A stretch of DNA of 64,000 nt. Source: Planotetraspora phitsanulokensis (GTDB lineage Bacteria; Actinomycetota; Actinomycetes; Streptosporangiales; Streptosporangiaceae). Every line of letters starts with the position of its first letter. Position 1 is the first letter of the stretch. A program made the position numbers and the translations under genes. Under the pieces are notes generated by a model that worked only from the letters and a program-made list of their open reading frames with translations, had not been told where the DNA came from and did no database searches. The stretch covers positions 124,001-188,000 of the forward strand of contig NZ_BOOP01000008.1 of assembly GCF_016863295.1 (NCBI RefSeq), in the 5' to 3' direction. This document shows positions 52,954-61,486 of this stretch, piece after piece.

Positions 52954-53384
52954 TTGTGATCGCGGATACCTCTGGAATCATCGCCGCCTCCGATAAGAAT
53001 GCGGCGGAGAGTGCCGATTGCCAGAGTATTCTTCGTGAGGCCGGAACCGTCGTCATCTCGCCCTTGGTGTTGACGGAAGTCGATCACATGGCGAAGGCCC
53101 GGTTCGGGTCTGCGGCTCGCGTGAAGATCATCGCGTTCATCCTCGCCAACGCTCGTCGGCTACGGTTCCAGATCCCCGATCTCTCCACCGAGATGCTGGA
53201 AACCGCCTGTGTCGTACGGCAACGCTATGTTGATCTAGATTTGGATCTTGCCGATGCGGTGAATGTCGTGTTGGCCGCGGAATATCGCACGGATGCTGTA
53301 CTCACTCTGGACCGCCGTGATTTCCGAGTAGTTCGCCCTATGACCCCCCATAAGGCATTTCGGGTATTGCCTGACGACATGTAG
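52950..53384 (+). CDS. vapC: PIN-domain toxin ribonuclease (VapC-like)
   Basis: 144 residues from a GTG at 52950. Acidic PIN residues: Asp in I-A-D-T-S-G-I-I-A near residue 6, Glu in L-T-E-V-D-H near 44, Asp in D-L-A-D-A-V-N near 102 and a final Asp in T-L-D-R-R-D-F. VapC toxins cleave tRNA or rRNA when VapB is degraded. Lower GC than neighbours. It sits exactly between the two convergent arms of the glycan locus; the next 240 bases have no gene. Confidence 0.9.
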   Translation: MIVIADTSGIIAASDKNAAESADCQSILREAGTVVISPLVLTEVDHMAKARFGSAARVKIIAFILANARRLRFQIPDLSTEMLETACVVRQRYVDLDLDLADAVNVVLAAEYRTDAVLTLDRRDFRVVRPMTPHKAFRVLPDDM

Positions 53385-53625
53385 CTGTGGCGGATTCTCC
53401 AGGTTCGGACGCTGTGACCGCAGATCCAGTCTCAGGCGACGATGCATTCGGAGTCGGCGCAGTCGGCCACTACACGCAACCGGCCACCCGGTGTCTCCAC
53501 ATAAGACCGAAGCGTGGAAACCTCGACTCGGTCGATGTATCTCCCGCATGTGCTCTGCATAGCGTTTCTCTGTCCAGCGAGCTACGAACCGGCGATCTCC
53601 GGGACCGGTGCTGAAAAGAGCGATC

Positions 53626-54549
53626 TCAGGCCGCGGGTAGGCAGGTCAGGGACTGGATGCGGGCGATCTCCTCGGGGGACAGGCGCCGGCGGTAGGCCGT
53701 GAGCGCCTGGCGGGAGTCCATGGGGCGGAAGGCCGTCCGCGACAGGCCGGTCCAGGCGAAGCCGCCCGGCCGGGGGCGCCGTGCCGTACAGGCCGAGGCG
53801 ATGCGCCGGGCGGCGCGCCGGGTCCACGGCAGACCGCACCACTCGTAGAGGTCGCGAAAGCCGTCCAGAGGTGCGGACGCCAGGTGTTCGAAGCCTACGA
53901 CGCGGATGCCGGCCGAGCGGGCGGACGCCGATTCGATCACCTGGCGGGCCGTCTTCCACAGCGCGGCCGCCGTGGCGATGCGGTCCTCCGAGCCGGACAG
54001 AGGACGGAGCCCTCCGACACAGGGGTGATCGCGCAGGAGCAGCGGCTGTCGCAGGAGTTCGTCGACCGAGACCGTCCACCCGAGCCGCTGCCAGCTCGCC
54101 ACGAACGACACGGGGTCACGGACCAGAATGATCACCTGGCAGCCGAGCCGCCGGGCGAACCACTCTGCGGACAGAAGGGCGAAGGGATCGTCGAGCAGTG
54201 CACGCCTGCCCCGGAGGGCGCCCATCCCGAACGCCGTGCCGTACTTGGCCATCCGAGCCAGATCGCCTGGCCGCCTGTTGCGGCGGATCTCGGCCAGCCA
54301 GTGGTAGCGGAGCGCGATCGTCTGGGAGAAGGCGTCGAGCCAGGGGGCCTCGTCGTCCTCGCAGATGTACTGGAACCGGTGGGTCACGGACGCGGCCAGC
54401 ACGCCGGGCGAGCGGCCGGGAGGGCGTTGCGGGTTGAGCGGCTCGTTGACGTAGACCAGATCCCCGCTCGCCGTGAGCATCTTGCCCACCCAGCTCGTGC
54501 CGCTGCGCGGCAGGCCGGTGACCAGAACGGGGGGCCCTGACGCGGTCAC
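53626..54549 (-). CDS. PAPS-dependent sulfotransferase 2
   Basis: 307 residues from a GTG at 54549 that overlaps the flippase TGA. T-G-L-P-R-S-G-T-S-W-V-G-K-M-L (5'-PSB loop) starts at residue 11. L-V-R-D-P-V-S-F-V-A-S-W near 140 is the 3'-phosphate motif. It is a P-loop sulfotransferase of PF13469/PF00685 type. It is the last gene of the right arm. Together with the other two it would sulfate different positions of the repeat unit, before or after the flippase step. Confidence 0.87.
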   Translation of the reverse strand: MTASGPPVLVTGLPRSGTSWVGKMLTASGDLVYVNEPLNPQRPPGRSPGVLAASVTHRFQYICEDDEAPWLDAFSQTIALRYHWLAEIRRNRRPGDLARMAKYGTAFGMGALRGRRALLDDPFALLSAEWFARRLGCQVIILVRDPVSFVASWQRLGWTVSVDELLRQPLLLRDHPCVGGLRPLSGSEDRIATAAALWKTARQVIESASARSAGIRVVGFEHLASAPLDGFRDLYEWCGLPWTRRAARRIASACTARRPRPGGFAWTGLSRTAFRPMDSRQALTAYRRRLSPEEIARIQSLTCLPAA

Positions 54550-55865
54550 GCGACGCCCCTCCGCAAGGCGTTCACGGAGTGCCTGCCGAAGGGGAGCAGG
54601 CCAAGACGCCGGGAGATCTGGACCAGAGGCAACGCGTTCTTCGCCAGCACCCCGGCCGACCAGCCGAGAGCGGCCCCCAGCGCGCCGTGGGACGGCACCA
54701 GCAGCACGTCGGCCACGATCGTCACCGCCACGGCGCACGCGGTGTTGGCCAGGCTCGCCGCCGTGTGCCCGGACGCGATGAGGACGACGTCGACCATGCC
54801 GCAGGCGGTGGCGACCACCATGGTCCCGGAGAGCACCAGTGCGATTGTCACGCCGTCGGCGTAGGAGGGGCCGAACAGCGGCAGCAACCACGGCGCCAGG
54901 GCCGCGTACCCGAGCCAGATCGGCCAGGTGAGCACGACCAGCCACATGGTCGTGGCCTGGTAGAGGCGCCTGGCCCGTACGAGGTCGCCGTCGGCGATCG
55001 CCCTGACGAGGTGGGGTTGTACGGCCTGGGTCAGCCCCTGGTTGGCCAGCTGCCCGACGACCTTGAATCGGGTGGCCGCCGTGTAGACGGCCGCGGGGGC
55101 CGGGCCCGCCAGCACCGCGACGATCACGATGTCGAGGCGCTGGAATACCGCCTGGATCGCCGAGGCGGCCGACCGCGGCCCCGTGTAGCGCCAGAACGAC
55201 GCCATCGTTTCCCGGTCACACGCGAGCGGGAGGGGGACCGGACCGGGCAGATGCCGCCTGAGCCACAACGCCGCCAGCACGGTGGCGGGGATCGCGGGCA
55301 GGGCCCACGCCGCCGTGACCATCGGCAGGGAGGCGCCCGTGAGGACCGCCGCGGCGACCAGGAGCAGTTGGCCCATCGGCCGGCCGAGGCCGTCGAGCAG
55401 GAGCGTCGGGCGCATCGAGCCGAGCCCACGGGTGGCCGCCACCAGGACGTCGGCCAGCACGACGGCGGGCAGGGCCGCCGCCAGCGCCGGCCAGACGCCG
55501 TCCGGGACGCCGGTCAGCGCGCCCAGTTCCGTGTCGAAGACGGCGACGGCGACGGCGGCGAGAGCGGAGCACGCCACGACCGGGGCGAGCGCCGCCCACA
55601 CCACGGAGTGGTCCGTGAGCTCGCCTCTCCGCCGGGCCAGCGCGTAGATCAGGCCGTTGCCAGCGTCGAGCCGCAGGATCCCGGCGAGCATGAGGCACAG
55701 CGCCGTAGCGGTGAAGAACGCCCCCGCCGCATCGGGATCGAGCGATCGGGTGACGAGCAGCACGATGAGGAACTGGCTCGCGGCCCCGCCCGCCGCAGCG
55801 GCCAGCCCGGCGATGCCGCCGCGCGCCAGACGGCCGACGGGACGACGTGTTCCGAGGACGCTCAC
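54546..55865 (-). CDS. Wzx-type polysaccharide flippase (MATE/MOP superfamily)
   Basis: 439 residues from a GTG at 55865, overlapping the upstream stop (GTGA). About 12-14 hydrophobic segments; the start R-L-A-R-G-G-I-A-G-L-A-A-A-A and S-Q-F-L-I-V-L-L-V-T-R are like Wzx/RfbX exporters. It should flip the undecaprenyl-diphosphate-linked unit outward. It lies between two sulfotransferase genes, all coupled, so sulfation of cytoplasmic lipid-linked units before flipping is the simplest reading since PAPS is cytoplasmic. Confidence 0.88.
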   Translation of the reverse strand: MSVLGTRRPVGRLARGGIAGLAAAAGGAASQFLIVLLVTRSLDPDAAGAFFTATALCLMLAGILRLDAGNGLIYALARRRGELTDHSVVWAALAPVVACSALAAVAVAVFDTELGALTGVPDGVWPALAAALPAVVLADVLVAATRGLGSMRPTLLLDGLGRPMGQLLLVAAAVLTGASLPMVTAAWALPAIPATVLAALWLRRHLPGPVPLPLACDRETMASFWRYTGPRSAASAIQAVFQRLDIVIVAVLAGPAPAAVYTAATRFKVVGQLANQGLTQAVQPHLVRAIADGDLVRARRLYQATTMWLVVLTWPIWLGYAALAPWLLPLFGPSYADGVTIALVLSGTMVVATACGMVDVVLIASGHTAASLANTACAVAVTIVADVLLVPSHGALGAALGWSAGVLAKNALPLVQISRRLGLLPFGRHSVNALRRGVA

Positions 55866-56719
55866 CGGTGCCACGAGGGCACTGCCCCGAGCCACTGCTG
55901 GAGGACGGAGTCCCAGGGGGCGAAGTGCGCGCCCAGCCGCCTGCGCACCGACGGGGGCATCTCCGAGGTCCGCGGTTGCGCGTTGTGCACCTCGAACACC
56001 GGGTCGCCCAGCCGTGGCAGTCCCAGGAACTCCAGGACGCGGTCGTAGACGGGGTCGGGCTCGCGGAAGAACGCGCCGCTGTCCAGCACGAGCAGCCGGT
56101 CGCGGCCGACGAGGAGTTCCATGCGGTTCAGCTGTTCGGCGTACCTGCCGCGGGCGACATAGGCGTGGTGGCGGTGGGCGTGGCTGAGGTAGTTGGGGGA
56201 CTCGCGCAGCCGCTCGGCCTCGCCGGCGAGCCGCGCGTCCTCCATGTCCAGTGCACGCTCGAACGACGGCTCGGTCTCGAACCCCCGGGCGAGCTCGTGG
56301 GCGTGTGCTGACGCGGCCCGCTCGACCGGGTCCCTGACCAGCACGATCAGCTTCACGCCGGGGAGGTTCCAGGCGATCCTGGCGGCCGCGAGCGGGTGGA
56401 AGAGGTAGTACGGCGCCGACTCGAAGGCTTGGACGCGGTGGCCGTGGCGGCGCTCGAGCCGCTGCGCGGTGGCCTTGAGCGGGAAGTGCGCCTGGTACCA
56501 GGACAGGTCGCGGTCGTAGCTCACGTCGAAGTAGTGCACGCCCTTGCGCAGCACCGGCTTGAAGATCAACGGATGCCGGGAGAGCGCACGGTAGAGCGAG
56601 GTGGTGCCGCACCGCTGCGCTCCGACGATCAGGAAGGACGGCAACATCCGCGCGCGCGTCGTGAGCATGCCCGTGGTGAGCGAGACGGCATGTGCCGAGC
56701 GCTTCAACGTTGACCTCAC
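55862..56719 (-). CDS. heparan-sulfate-sulfotransferase-like enzyme, sulfotransferase 3
   Basis: 285 residues from a GTG at 56719. I-V-G-A-Q-R-C-G-T-T-S-L-Y-R-A-L is the 5'-PSB loop of the HS N/O-sulfotransferase group (G-A-Q-K-C-G-T-T), followed by K-G-V-H-Y-F-D and W-Y-Q-A-H-F-P. L-V-R-D-P-V-E-R-A-A-S-A-H (3'-PB) is near 110. Known members sulfate sugars of glycosaminoglycans or sulfated glycolipids. It differs in type from sulfotransferases 1 and 2. GTGA overlaps on both ends tie it to the kinase-like gene upstream and flippase downstream. Confidence 0.9.
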   Translation of the reverse strand: MRSTLKRSAHAVSLTTGMLTTRARMLPSFLIVGAQRCGTTSLYRALSRHPLIFKPVLRKGVHYFDVSYDRDLSWYQAHFPLKATAQRLERRHGHRVQAFESAPYYLFHPLAAARIAWNLPGVKLIVLVRDPVERAASAHAHELARGFETEPSFERALDMEDARLAGEAERLRESPNYLSHAHRHHAYVARGRYAEQLNRMELLVGRDRLLVLDSGAFFREPDPVYDRVLEFLGLPRLGDPVFEVHNAQPRTSEMPPSVRRRLGAHFAPWDSVLQQWLGAVPSWHR

Positions 56720-57720
56720 AGCAGGCTCTCCAGATGATCGACGAGGGGGTTGAGCCACAGGGACGACGGGCCGAGCGGCTCGTGGCCGTCCCGGTGGTGC
56801 CGATCGGCGAGGGTGATCAGGTAGTGGGCGGCGGACCTGCGGGCCTCCGCGGAGGACAGGCCGAACGGCTCCAGGAGCAGGCCGGCCTGTGCCAGGCAGG
56901 AGCGGGCCGCCACGGCGGGGCGCATCCGGCGCAGTGCCCGGTTGAAGTAGTAGTGGAGGGCGTCGAACCCGAGGGGGACGCCGGTGGCGAACCGTTCCCA
57001 GTCCCAGACGAGCAGCCGCCCGTCGGGGGCCGCGGACAGGTTCCACGGTGCGAAGTCGCCGTGCCATCCCCATCCGGCGTGGTCATGCAGAGGCGTGCCG
57101 CTCATCCGTGCGGACACCGCCTGCGATCGCGGCCAGGCGGGCTCCCCCGGGAGAGGTCCGTGTGTGGCCGTCCGCCGCCGGCCGAACGAGGCGATCTCGG
57201 CGACCGCGGCGTCGCGGAGCCCCCGGGGCACCGGCGCCGCGGTGACGGGCAGCGCGGAGACCACGAGCACCTCGAGCCCGCGCCACGTGCCCTGATGGAC
57301 GACGGACGGCGGCACGACCACCTTCATGGGGTGATCCGCCAGCATCCGCAGGACCTCCCCCTCGTGACGGACGAGTTCCCTGGCCCGATCCGAGTCGCCG
57401 ATCTTCACGAACGCGATGAGCCCGTCCTCGTCGTGCGCCTCCAGGACTGGCTTGCGGTTGGCCCGCCGGGCCGGCCGTACGTGCACGACCGCGCGGATCC
57501 GCCTGCCGAGCACCTGGCTGAGGTGGGTCTCGATCGTGTCCGGGCCGTCCCACACGGGCACGCCGCGGCCGAGGGCCGCGTGCCAGCGGGTGCGGGGGAC
57601 CAGCCTCCGGGGCACCAGCCGGTGCGGGAGCAGCGTGCGAGACCCCCTCGAGGTGCCCGGCGGATACAGCTCGGCCAGCACCTGGTGGAGGTAGCGCAGA
57701 CGTGTCGGGGTGTCTCTCAT
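56716..57720 (-). CDS. APH/choline-kinase-like phosphotransferase in the glycan locus
   Basis: 334 residues from the ATG at 57720, overlapping the ligase stop (ATGA). The C-lobe has W-H-G-D-F-A-P-W-N-L with catalytic Asp near residue 215 and V-W-D-W-E-R-F for metal binding near 235; L-I-A-F-V-K-I may carry the ATP lysine. It resembles phosphotransferases that act on small alcohols or sugars, and could add phosphate to a sugar of the unit. Its position between the ligase and a sulfotransferase argues for a modification role. Substrate unknown. Confidence 0.75.
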   Translation of the reverse strand: MRDTPTRLRYLHQVLAELYPPGTSRGSRTLLPHRLVPRRLVPRTRWHAALGRGVPVWDGPDTIETHLSQVLGRRIRAVVHVRPARRANRKPVLEAHDEDGLIAFVKIGDSDRARELVRHEGEVLRMLADHPMKVVVPPSVVHQGTWRGLEVLVVSALPVTAAPVPRGLRDAAVAEIASFGRRRTATHGPLPGEPAWPRSQAVSARMSGTPLHDHAGWGWHGDFAPWNLSAAPDGRLLVWDWERFATGVPLGFDALHYYFNRALRRMRPAVAARSCLAQAGLLLEPFGLSSAEARRSAAHYLITLADRHHRDGHEPLGPSSLWLNPLVDHLESLL

Positions 57721-58973
57721 GCGTTCCGCCAGAGAAGGGCGAAGGAGATCAGATACAGGCTCAGCGCGCTGATCAGGCCGTCGTAGACGAACATGTAGAA
57801 CAGCACGAGGATCATGACGAGCGTGCCCGCCTGCCCGATGGGCGTGCGGTCCTGCCAGAACCGGCGGACGGCGCCCGCGAAGAAGCCGACGTACAGCAGC
57901 GCCCCGGCGAATCCCTGGCTGATCAGCAGCAGCCACAACTGGCCGTCGCTGCCCAGAGGGGGATGGCCGCACTCCTCACACCACTGCGTCTTGCCCGTCG
58001 TGATCGTGCTCTGGTTGCCGAAGGCGTTGCGGGTGTTGCCGTACCCGATGAGCGGCGAGGTGGCGGCCACGCGCACGGTGGAGGAGACGGTGAAGGCCCG
58101 GATGTCGTTGCTGTGCGGGCTGTCGATGCGCTGGGCGACGATGGTGCTCAGCGGCGACAGGAAGAACGCCGCCCCCGCGAGCGCGGCGGCGGCCCCGACG
58201 AGCAGCGGGCGGCCGCGCAGTGCGAGGTAGACGGCGGAGATCGCGAGCCCGATCCACAGGCCGCGGTTCAACGAGTAGACGATCGGCACGGCGGCCGCCG
58301 CGAGCAGCACCGCCGCCGTCACCCGCCGGTACGGCCCGCCGTACGCCCACCAGCCGACCACGAACCAGATGACCAGGACGGACACGTTGCTGCCCCAGGC
58401 GTTGGCCCACTCGAACGGCGCCTCGGGACGCGGCGAGCTGTGCCCGAGCACGTGCTGGATCTGCGCCGCCGTCGGATGGATGAGGTTGCGCACGAACGAG
58501 TTGTCGCCGATCCATTCCGGCAGGACGGTCTCGAGCGGCGAGGTGAACTGGAAGCCGGGGGCGAACACGCCCAGCAGGCCGCCGGTGACCGTCGTGATGA
58601 ACAGCACGCCCAGCATCCGCACGAGGGTGAGCTGCGGAAGCTCGTCGAGGGACAGGTTGCCCAGGTAGACGACCATGACGAGCAGAGAGGCGTAGACGGC
58701 GAGGCGCACGAGGTAGCCGGTGACCCGGCCGGGGCTCAGGTCGCCGTAGGTGCCGTCGGGCGTCTCGGCCAGCGTGACGGCGCTGATGAGGTATCCGGCC
58801 AGTAACAGCAGCCACAGGCCGAAGCCCTTGGGCACCCTGATCGGCCGCCTGCGCCACAGGATCACGGCCATCGGCACGGCGAGCACGATGACCGCGAGGC
58901 CGCCGAGCCCGAGTGCCCACCAGACGGGATAGCCGATCAGCAGCGCGCCGACCGGCCACACCGCCGGCCTCAC
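57717..58973 (-). CDS. O-antigen ligase/polymerase-family membrane protein (Wzy/WaaL-like)
   Basis: 418 residues from a GTG at 58973. About eleven hydrophobic segments. A large periplasmic loop (about residues 250-320) contains R-G-L-W-I-G in the preceding region and H-S-N-D-I-R then G-Y-G-N-T-R-N-A-F-G, the pattern of the PF04932 family. As the only polymerase candidate in the locus it likely joins flipped repeat units. Overlaps Wzz by GTGA and the phosphotransferase by ATGA. Confidence 0.87.
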   Translation of the reverse strand: MRPAVWPVGALLIGYPVWWALGLGGLAVIVLAVPMAVILWRRRPIRVPKGFGLWLLLLAGYLISAVTLAETPDGTYGDLSPGRVTGYLVRLAVYASLLVMVVYLGNLSLDELPQLTLVRMLGVLFITTVTGGLLGVFAPGFQFTSPLETVLPEWIGDNSFVRNLIHPTAAQIQHVLGHSSPRPEAPFEWANAWGSNVSVLVIWFVVGWWAYGGPYRRVTAAVLLAAAAVPIVYSLNRGLWIGLAISAVYLALRGRPLLVGAAAALAGAAFFLSPLSTIVAQRIDSPHSNDIRAFTVSSTVRVAATSPLIGYGNTRNAFGNQSTITTGKTQWCEECGHPPLGSDGQLWLLLISQGFAGALLYVGFFAGAVRRFWQDRTPIGQAGTLVMILVLFYMFVYDGLISALSLYLISFALLWRNA

Positions 58974-60181
58974 GTGACCTGCTCCGCCTGGCCGGGCACG
59001 GGCGCGGCGGGCGCGGGCGGCACGGCCACGACGCCCAGCACCCGCACCCCCTGGCGGGCCAGATGCCGTACGGCCTCGGCCACGTCGGCGGACGTGGCCA
59101 GGCCGAGTGGGGCGAGGAGCATCGCCGCGTCCGCGCCGGTGCCGCGCTCCGTCACGACGGAGATGGGCGCGACGGGGGCGAGCGCGGTGCGGAGTCCCTC
59201 GGCCATCGACCGGCCGTGGCCCTCGTCTCCGAGGTCGTCGAGGAGCAGCGTGTGGCGGCCGTCGCCCAGCGCGGTCACCGCGACGGCCGCGAGTTCGCGG
59301 GAGATCGTCGTCTCCGGTCGCCCAGCGGTCTCGGCGAGCATGGGGAGTCCGGTCAGCCGTTCCACGTCGCCGGGCCGGCGCAGGCGGGTGTCGAGCCGGT
59401 CCCGGGCGAACGCCGCTCCCGCGCCGCACAGCAGGCCCAGGAAGAGTCCGCTGCCGAGGTAGATCGGGGCGCTGGGGGCGCTCGGCTCCACGGGCGGCCG
59501 GGCGGGGCTGATGACGGTCCCCGGCGTGATCGCGACGGTCTTGAGGGCGTCGTACTTGACCGTGAGGGTGGACGCCTGGCGGGCCAGCACCGTCTGCCGG
59601 TGGGCCGCGACCGTCCGCGCGGCCGATCCGGGGGGCTGCAGTGGTACGGCGGCGGCCGCCTTCGCCAGGTCGGCGTTCACCTGGCGCAGTTTGGCCGCGA
59701 TGACCTTCTGGTCGGCTGCGAGCGCGTCCGTCGCCGAGCTGAGCCGGTTTCGCAGATATGCGTCGGCGAACGCCTGGGCGCCCTTCGCCGCCGACCCGGG
59801 ATCAGTGGTGGTGAACGAAATGGAAAGAATGGCCGAATTGGGCGGGACGTCGACGCCGACCATTTCACGTAAGCCCTCAGGATCCGTATATTTCAGGTCC
59901 TGGGCGGCTATGGAGGCGACCACGGTGGATTGTGCGATCTGTGACTCGGTGTCGAGGTTGAGCGGTTCTCTCTGCCGGGGGGTTATCAGGTTGAGCTGTT
60001 CCTGCATTCCCGTGGGAAAGACCTGTACCTGGGCCGTGGACGTGTAGGAGACGGGCGTCTCCGTCAGCAGAACCACGCCGCCGATCATCCCTGTGACCAG
60101 GCATGACAGGAAGACTTGCCACCGCCTGCGCAGGACGGAACCGTATTCCGCGATGTCTCTGCTGTGCGGTGAAAGAATCAT
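58970..60181 (-). CDS. chain-length determinant protein (Wzz) with degenerate tyrosine-kinase-like C-terminus
   Basis: 403 residues from the ATG at 60181, GGAG eight bases upstream. A Wzz domain with spans at about 25-45 and 235-255 encloses a periplasmic helical domain. The cytoplasmic part resembles a BY-kinase, but the P-loop is G-D-E-G-H-G-R-S with no lysine, and the Walker B region is only suggested by H-T-L-L-L-D-D. It may be a regulator of chain length without kinase activity. It is the first gene of the right arm; the AT-richer 220-base gap upstream holds the promoter. Confidence 0.88.
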   Translation of the reverse strand: MILSPHSRDIAEYGSVLRRRWQVFLSCLVTGMIGGVVLLTETPVSYTSTAQVQVFPTGMQEQLNLITPRQREPLNLDTESQIAQSTVVASIAAQDLKYTDPEGLREMVGVDVPPNSAILSISFTTTDPGSAAKGAQAFADAYLRNRLSSATDALAADQKVIAAKLRQVNADLAKAAAAVPLQPPGSAARTVAAHRQTVLARQASTLTVKYDALKTVAITPGTVISPARPPVEPSAPSAPIYLGSGLFLGLLCGAGAAFARDRLDTRLRRPGDVERLTGLPMLAETAGRPETTISRELAAVAVTALGDGRHTLLLDDLGDEGHGRSMAEGLRTALAPVAPISVVTERGTGADAAMLLAPLGLATSADVAEAVRHLARQGVRVLGVVAVPPAPAAPVPGQAEQVT

Positions 60182-60400
60182 GTCCAACTCTCCGTGCCCC
60201 TCGCTCGGAGTCGAACTATAGGCGGGTGAGAGGTTTTCCCCCTCCACTATTGAAGATTTTCCACGCAAGAATGACCGGATAGCGGCCTACTTTTCTCGGA
60301 AATTTCTGGACAGATGAGTTGGGAAGAATTGCCCACCCGGTTCCCCCTCTTGGTGGGAAGGTGAACCCCCGCGGGGATGTGGACCACACGAGGGGGAACG

Positions 60401-61462
60401 GTGCGACGAACTGGGGGGGCCGGCTTGGCCGCACTCGCCGGCCTGGCCGTACTGATGGGCGCGGTGGGCTGCTCGGCCGCGAACAGCACGTCACGGGGGG
60501 TCGGGACGTACCTCGAGCAGACGCACAGGCCGCCGAGGGTCACCAGCTGCGTGGTGACGGAGAAGCTGATCCCGACGTGCGGGGCGTGGTGGGGGATCGC
60601 GCCCGACGTCTTCTCCGGCAGGCGGCCGTTGCAGTCGGTCCTGACGGCCGAGCGGCGGATGGGCCGCCGGGCGGACATCGTGCACGTCTACCACCGGGGT
60701 GACGAACTGTTCCCCACGCCTCAGGAGCGCGCCGTCGCCCGGGGCCCCCGCCTACTGCTCGTCAACTGGAAACCGGCGCCGGACCGCACGTGGGCCCAGG
60801 TGGCCCGGGGCGAGGTGGACGACCGCATCGACCGGCTCGCCGGCTACATCACCCGGACCTTCCCCGGCCGCTTCTTCCTGACGATCCACCACGAGCCCGA
60901 GGACGACGTCCGCCCGGGCGAGGGGTACTCGGCCACCGACTACGTGGCCATGTACCGCCACGTCGTCTCCCGCCTTCGGGCCCGGGGCGTCCAGAACGCC
61001 GTGACGGTGATGACCTACATGGGGGCGCCCAACTGGGCGTCCAAGCCGTGGTTCGAGTCGCTCTACCCGGGCGACGACGTGGTCGACTGGGTCGCCATCG
61101 ACCCCTACGCCGACTCGATGGTGACCGACTTCGCCAGCATGGTGAACAAGACCCGCCCGGAATATCCCCAGTGGCCGGGCTTCTATCGGTGGATGCAGGG
61201 GCGTTTCCCCGGTAAGCCGATCATGATCGCCGAATGGGGCGCCTTCGAGCGATCGGGCTCGCCCAGGTTCAAGCGCGACTTCTTCACGTCCGTCGCGCGG
61301 CAGATCGACGACTACCCGCAGATCAAGGCGCTGGTGTACTTCGACTCGCCGGTGGCGCCGCGCGGGGACACCCGGTTCGACACGACTCCGAGCGGCGGCC
61401 GCGCGTTCGCCGATCTCGGACGCGAGCCCGAGTTCTCCGGCACGCGTGTCCCCACCCGCTGA
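60401..61462 (+). CDS. GH26-like glycoside hydrolase lipoprotein
   Basis: 353 residues. GTG at 60401 with AGGGGG five bases upstream is preferred to the ATG at 60377, whose GGGG is too close. Lipobox-like L-M-G-A-V-G-C ends the signal. H-H-E-P-E-D-D near residue 165 has the acid/base Glu and I-A-E-W-G-A-F-E near 275 the nucleophile Glu, as in GH26 mannanases/lichenases. A surface hydrolase trimming or releasing the glycan is likely. Divergent from the right-arm operon. GTTCCCCCTC (60340-60349) and its complement (60390-60399) lie upstream. Confidence 0.82.
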   Translation: MRRTGGAGLAALAGLAVLMGAVGCSAANSTSRGVGTYLEQTHRPPRVTSCVVTEKLIPTCGAWWGIAPDVFSGRRPLQSVLTAERRMGRRADIVHVYHRGDELFPTPQERAVARGPRLLLVNWKPAPDRTWAQVARGEVDDRIDRLAGYITRTFPGRFFLTIHHEPEDDVRPGEGYSATDYVAMYRHVVSRLRARGVQNAVTVMTYMGAPNWASKPWFESLYPGDDVVDWVAIDPYADSMVTDFASMVNKTRPEYPQWPGFYRWMQGRFPGKPIMIAEWGAFERSGSPRFKRDFFTSVARQIDDYPQIKALVYFDSPVAPRGDTRFDTTPSGGRAFADLGREPEFSGTRVPTR

Positions 61463-61486
61463 TCCACCGGGCGGGGACGCCGCCGA

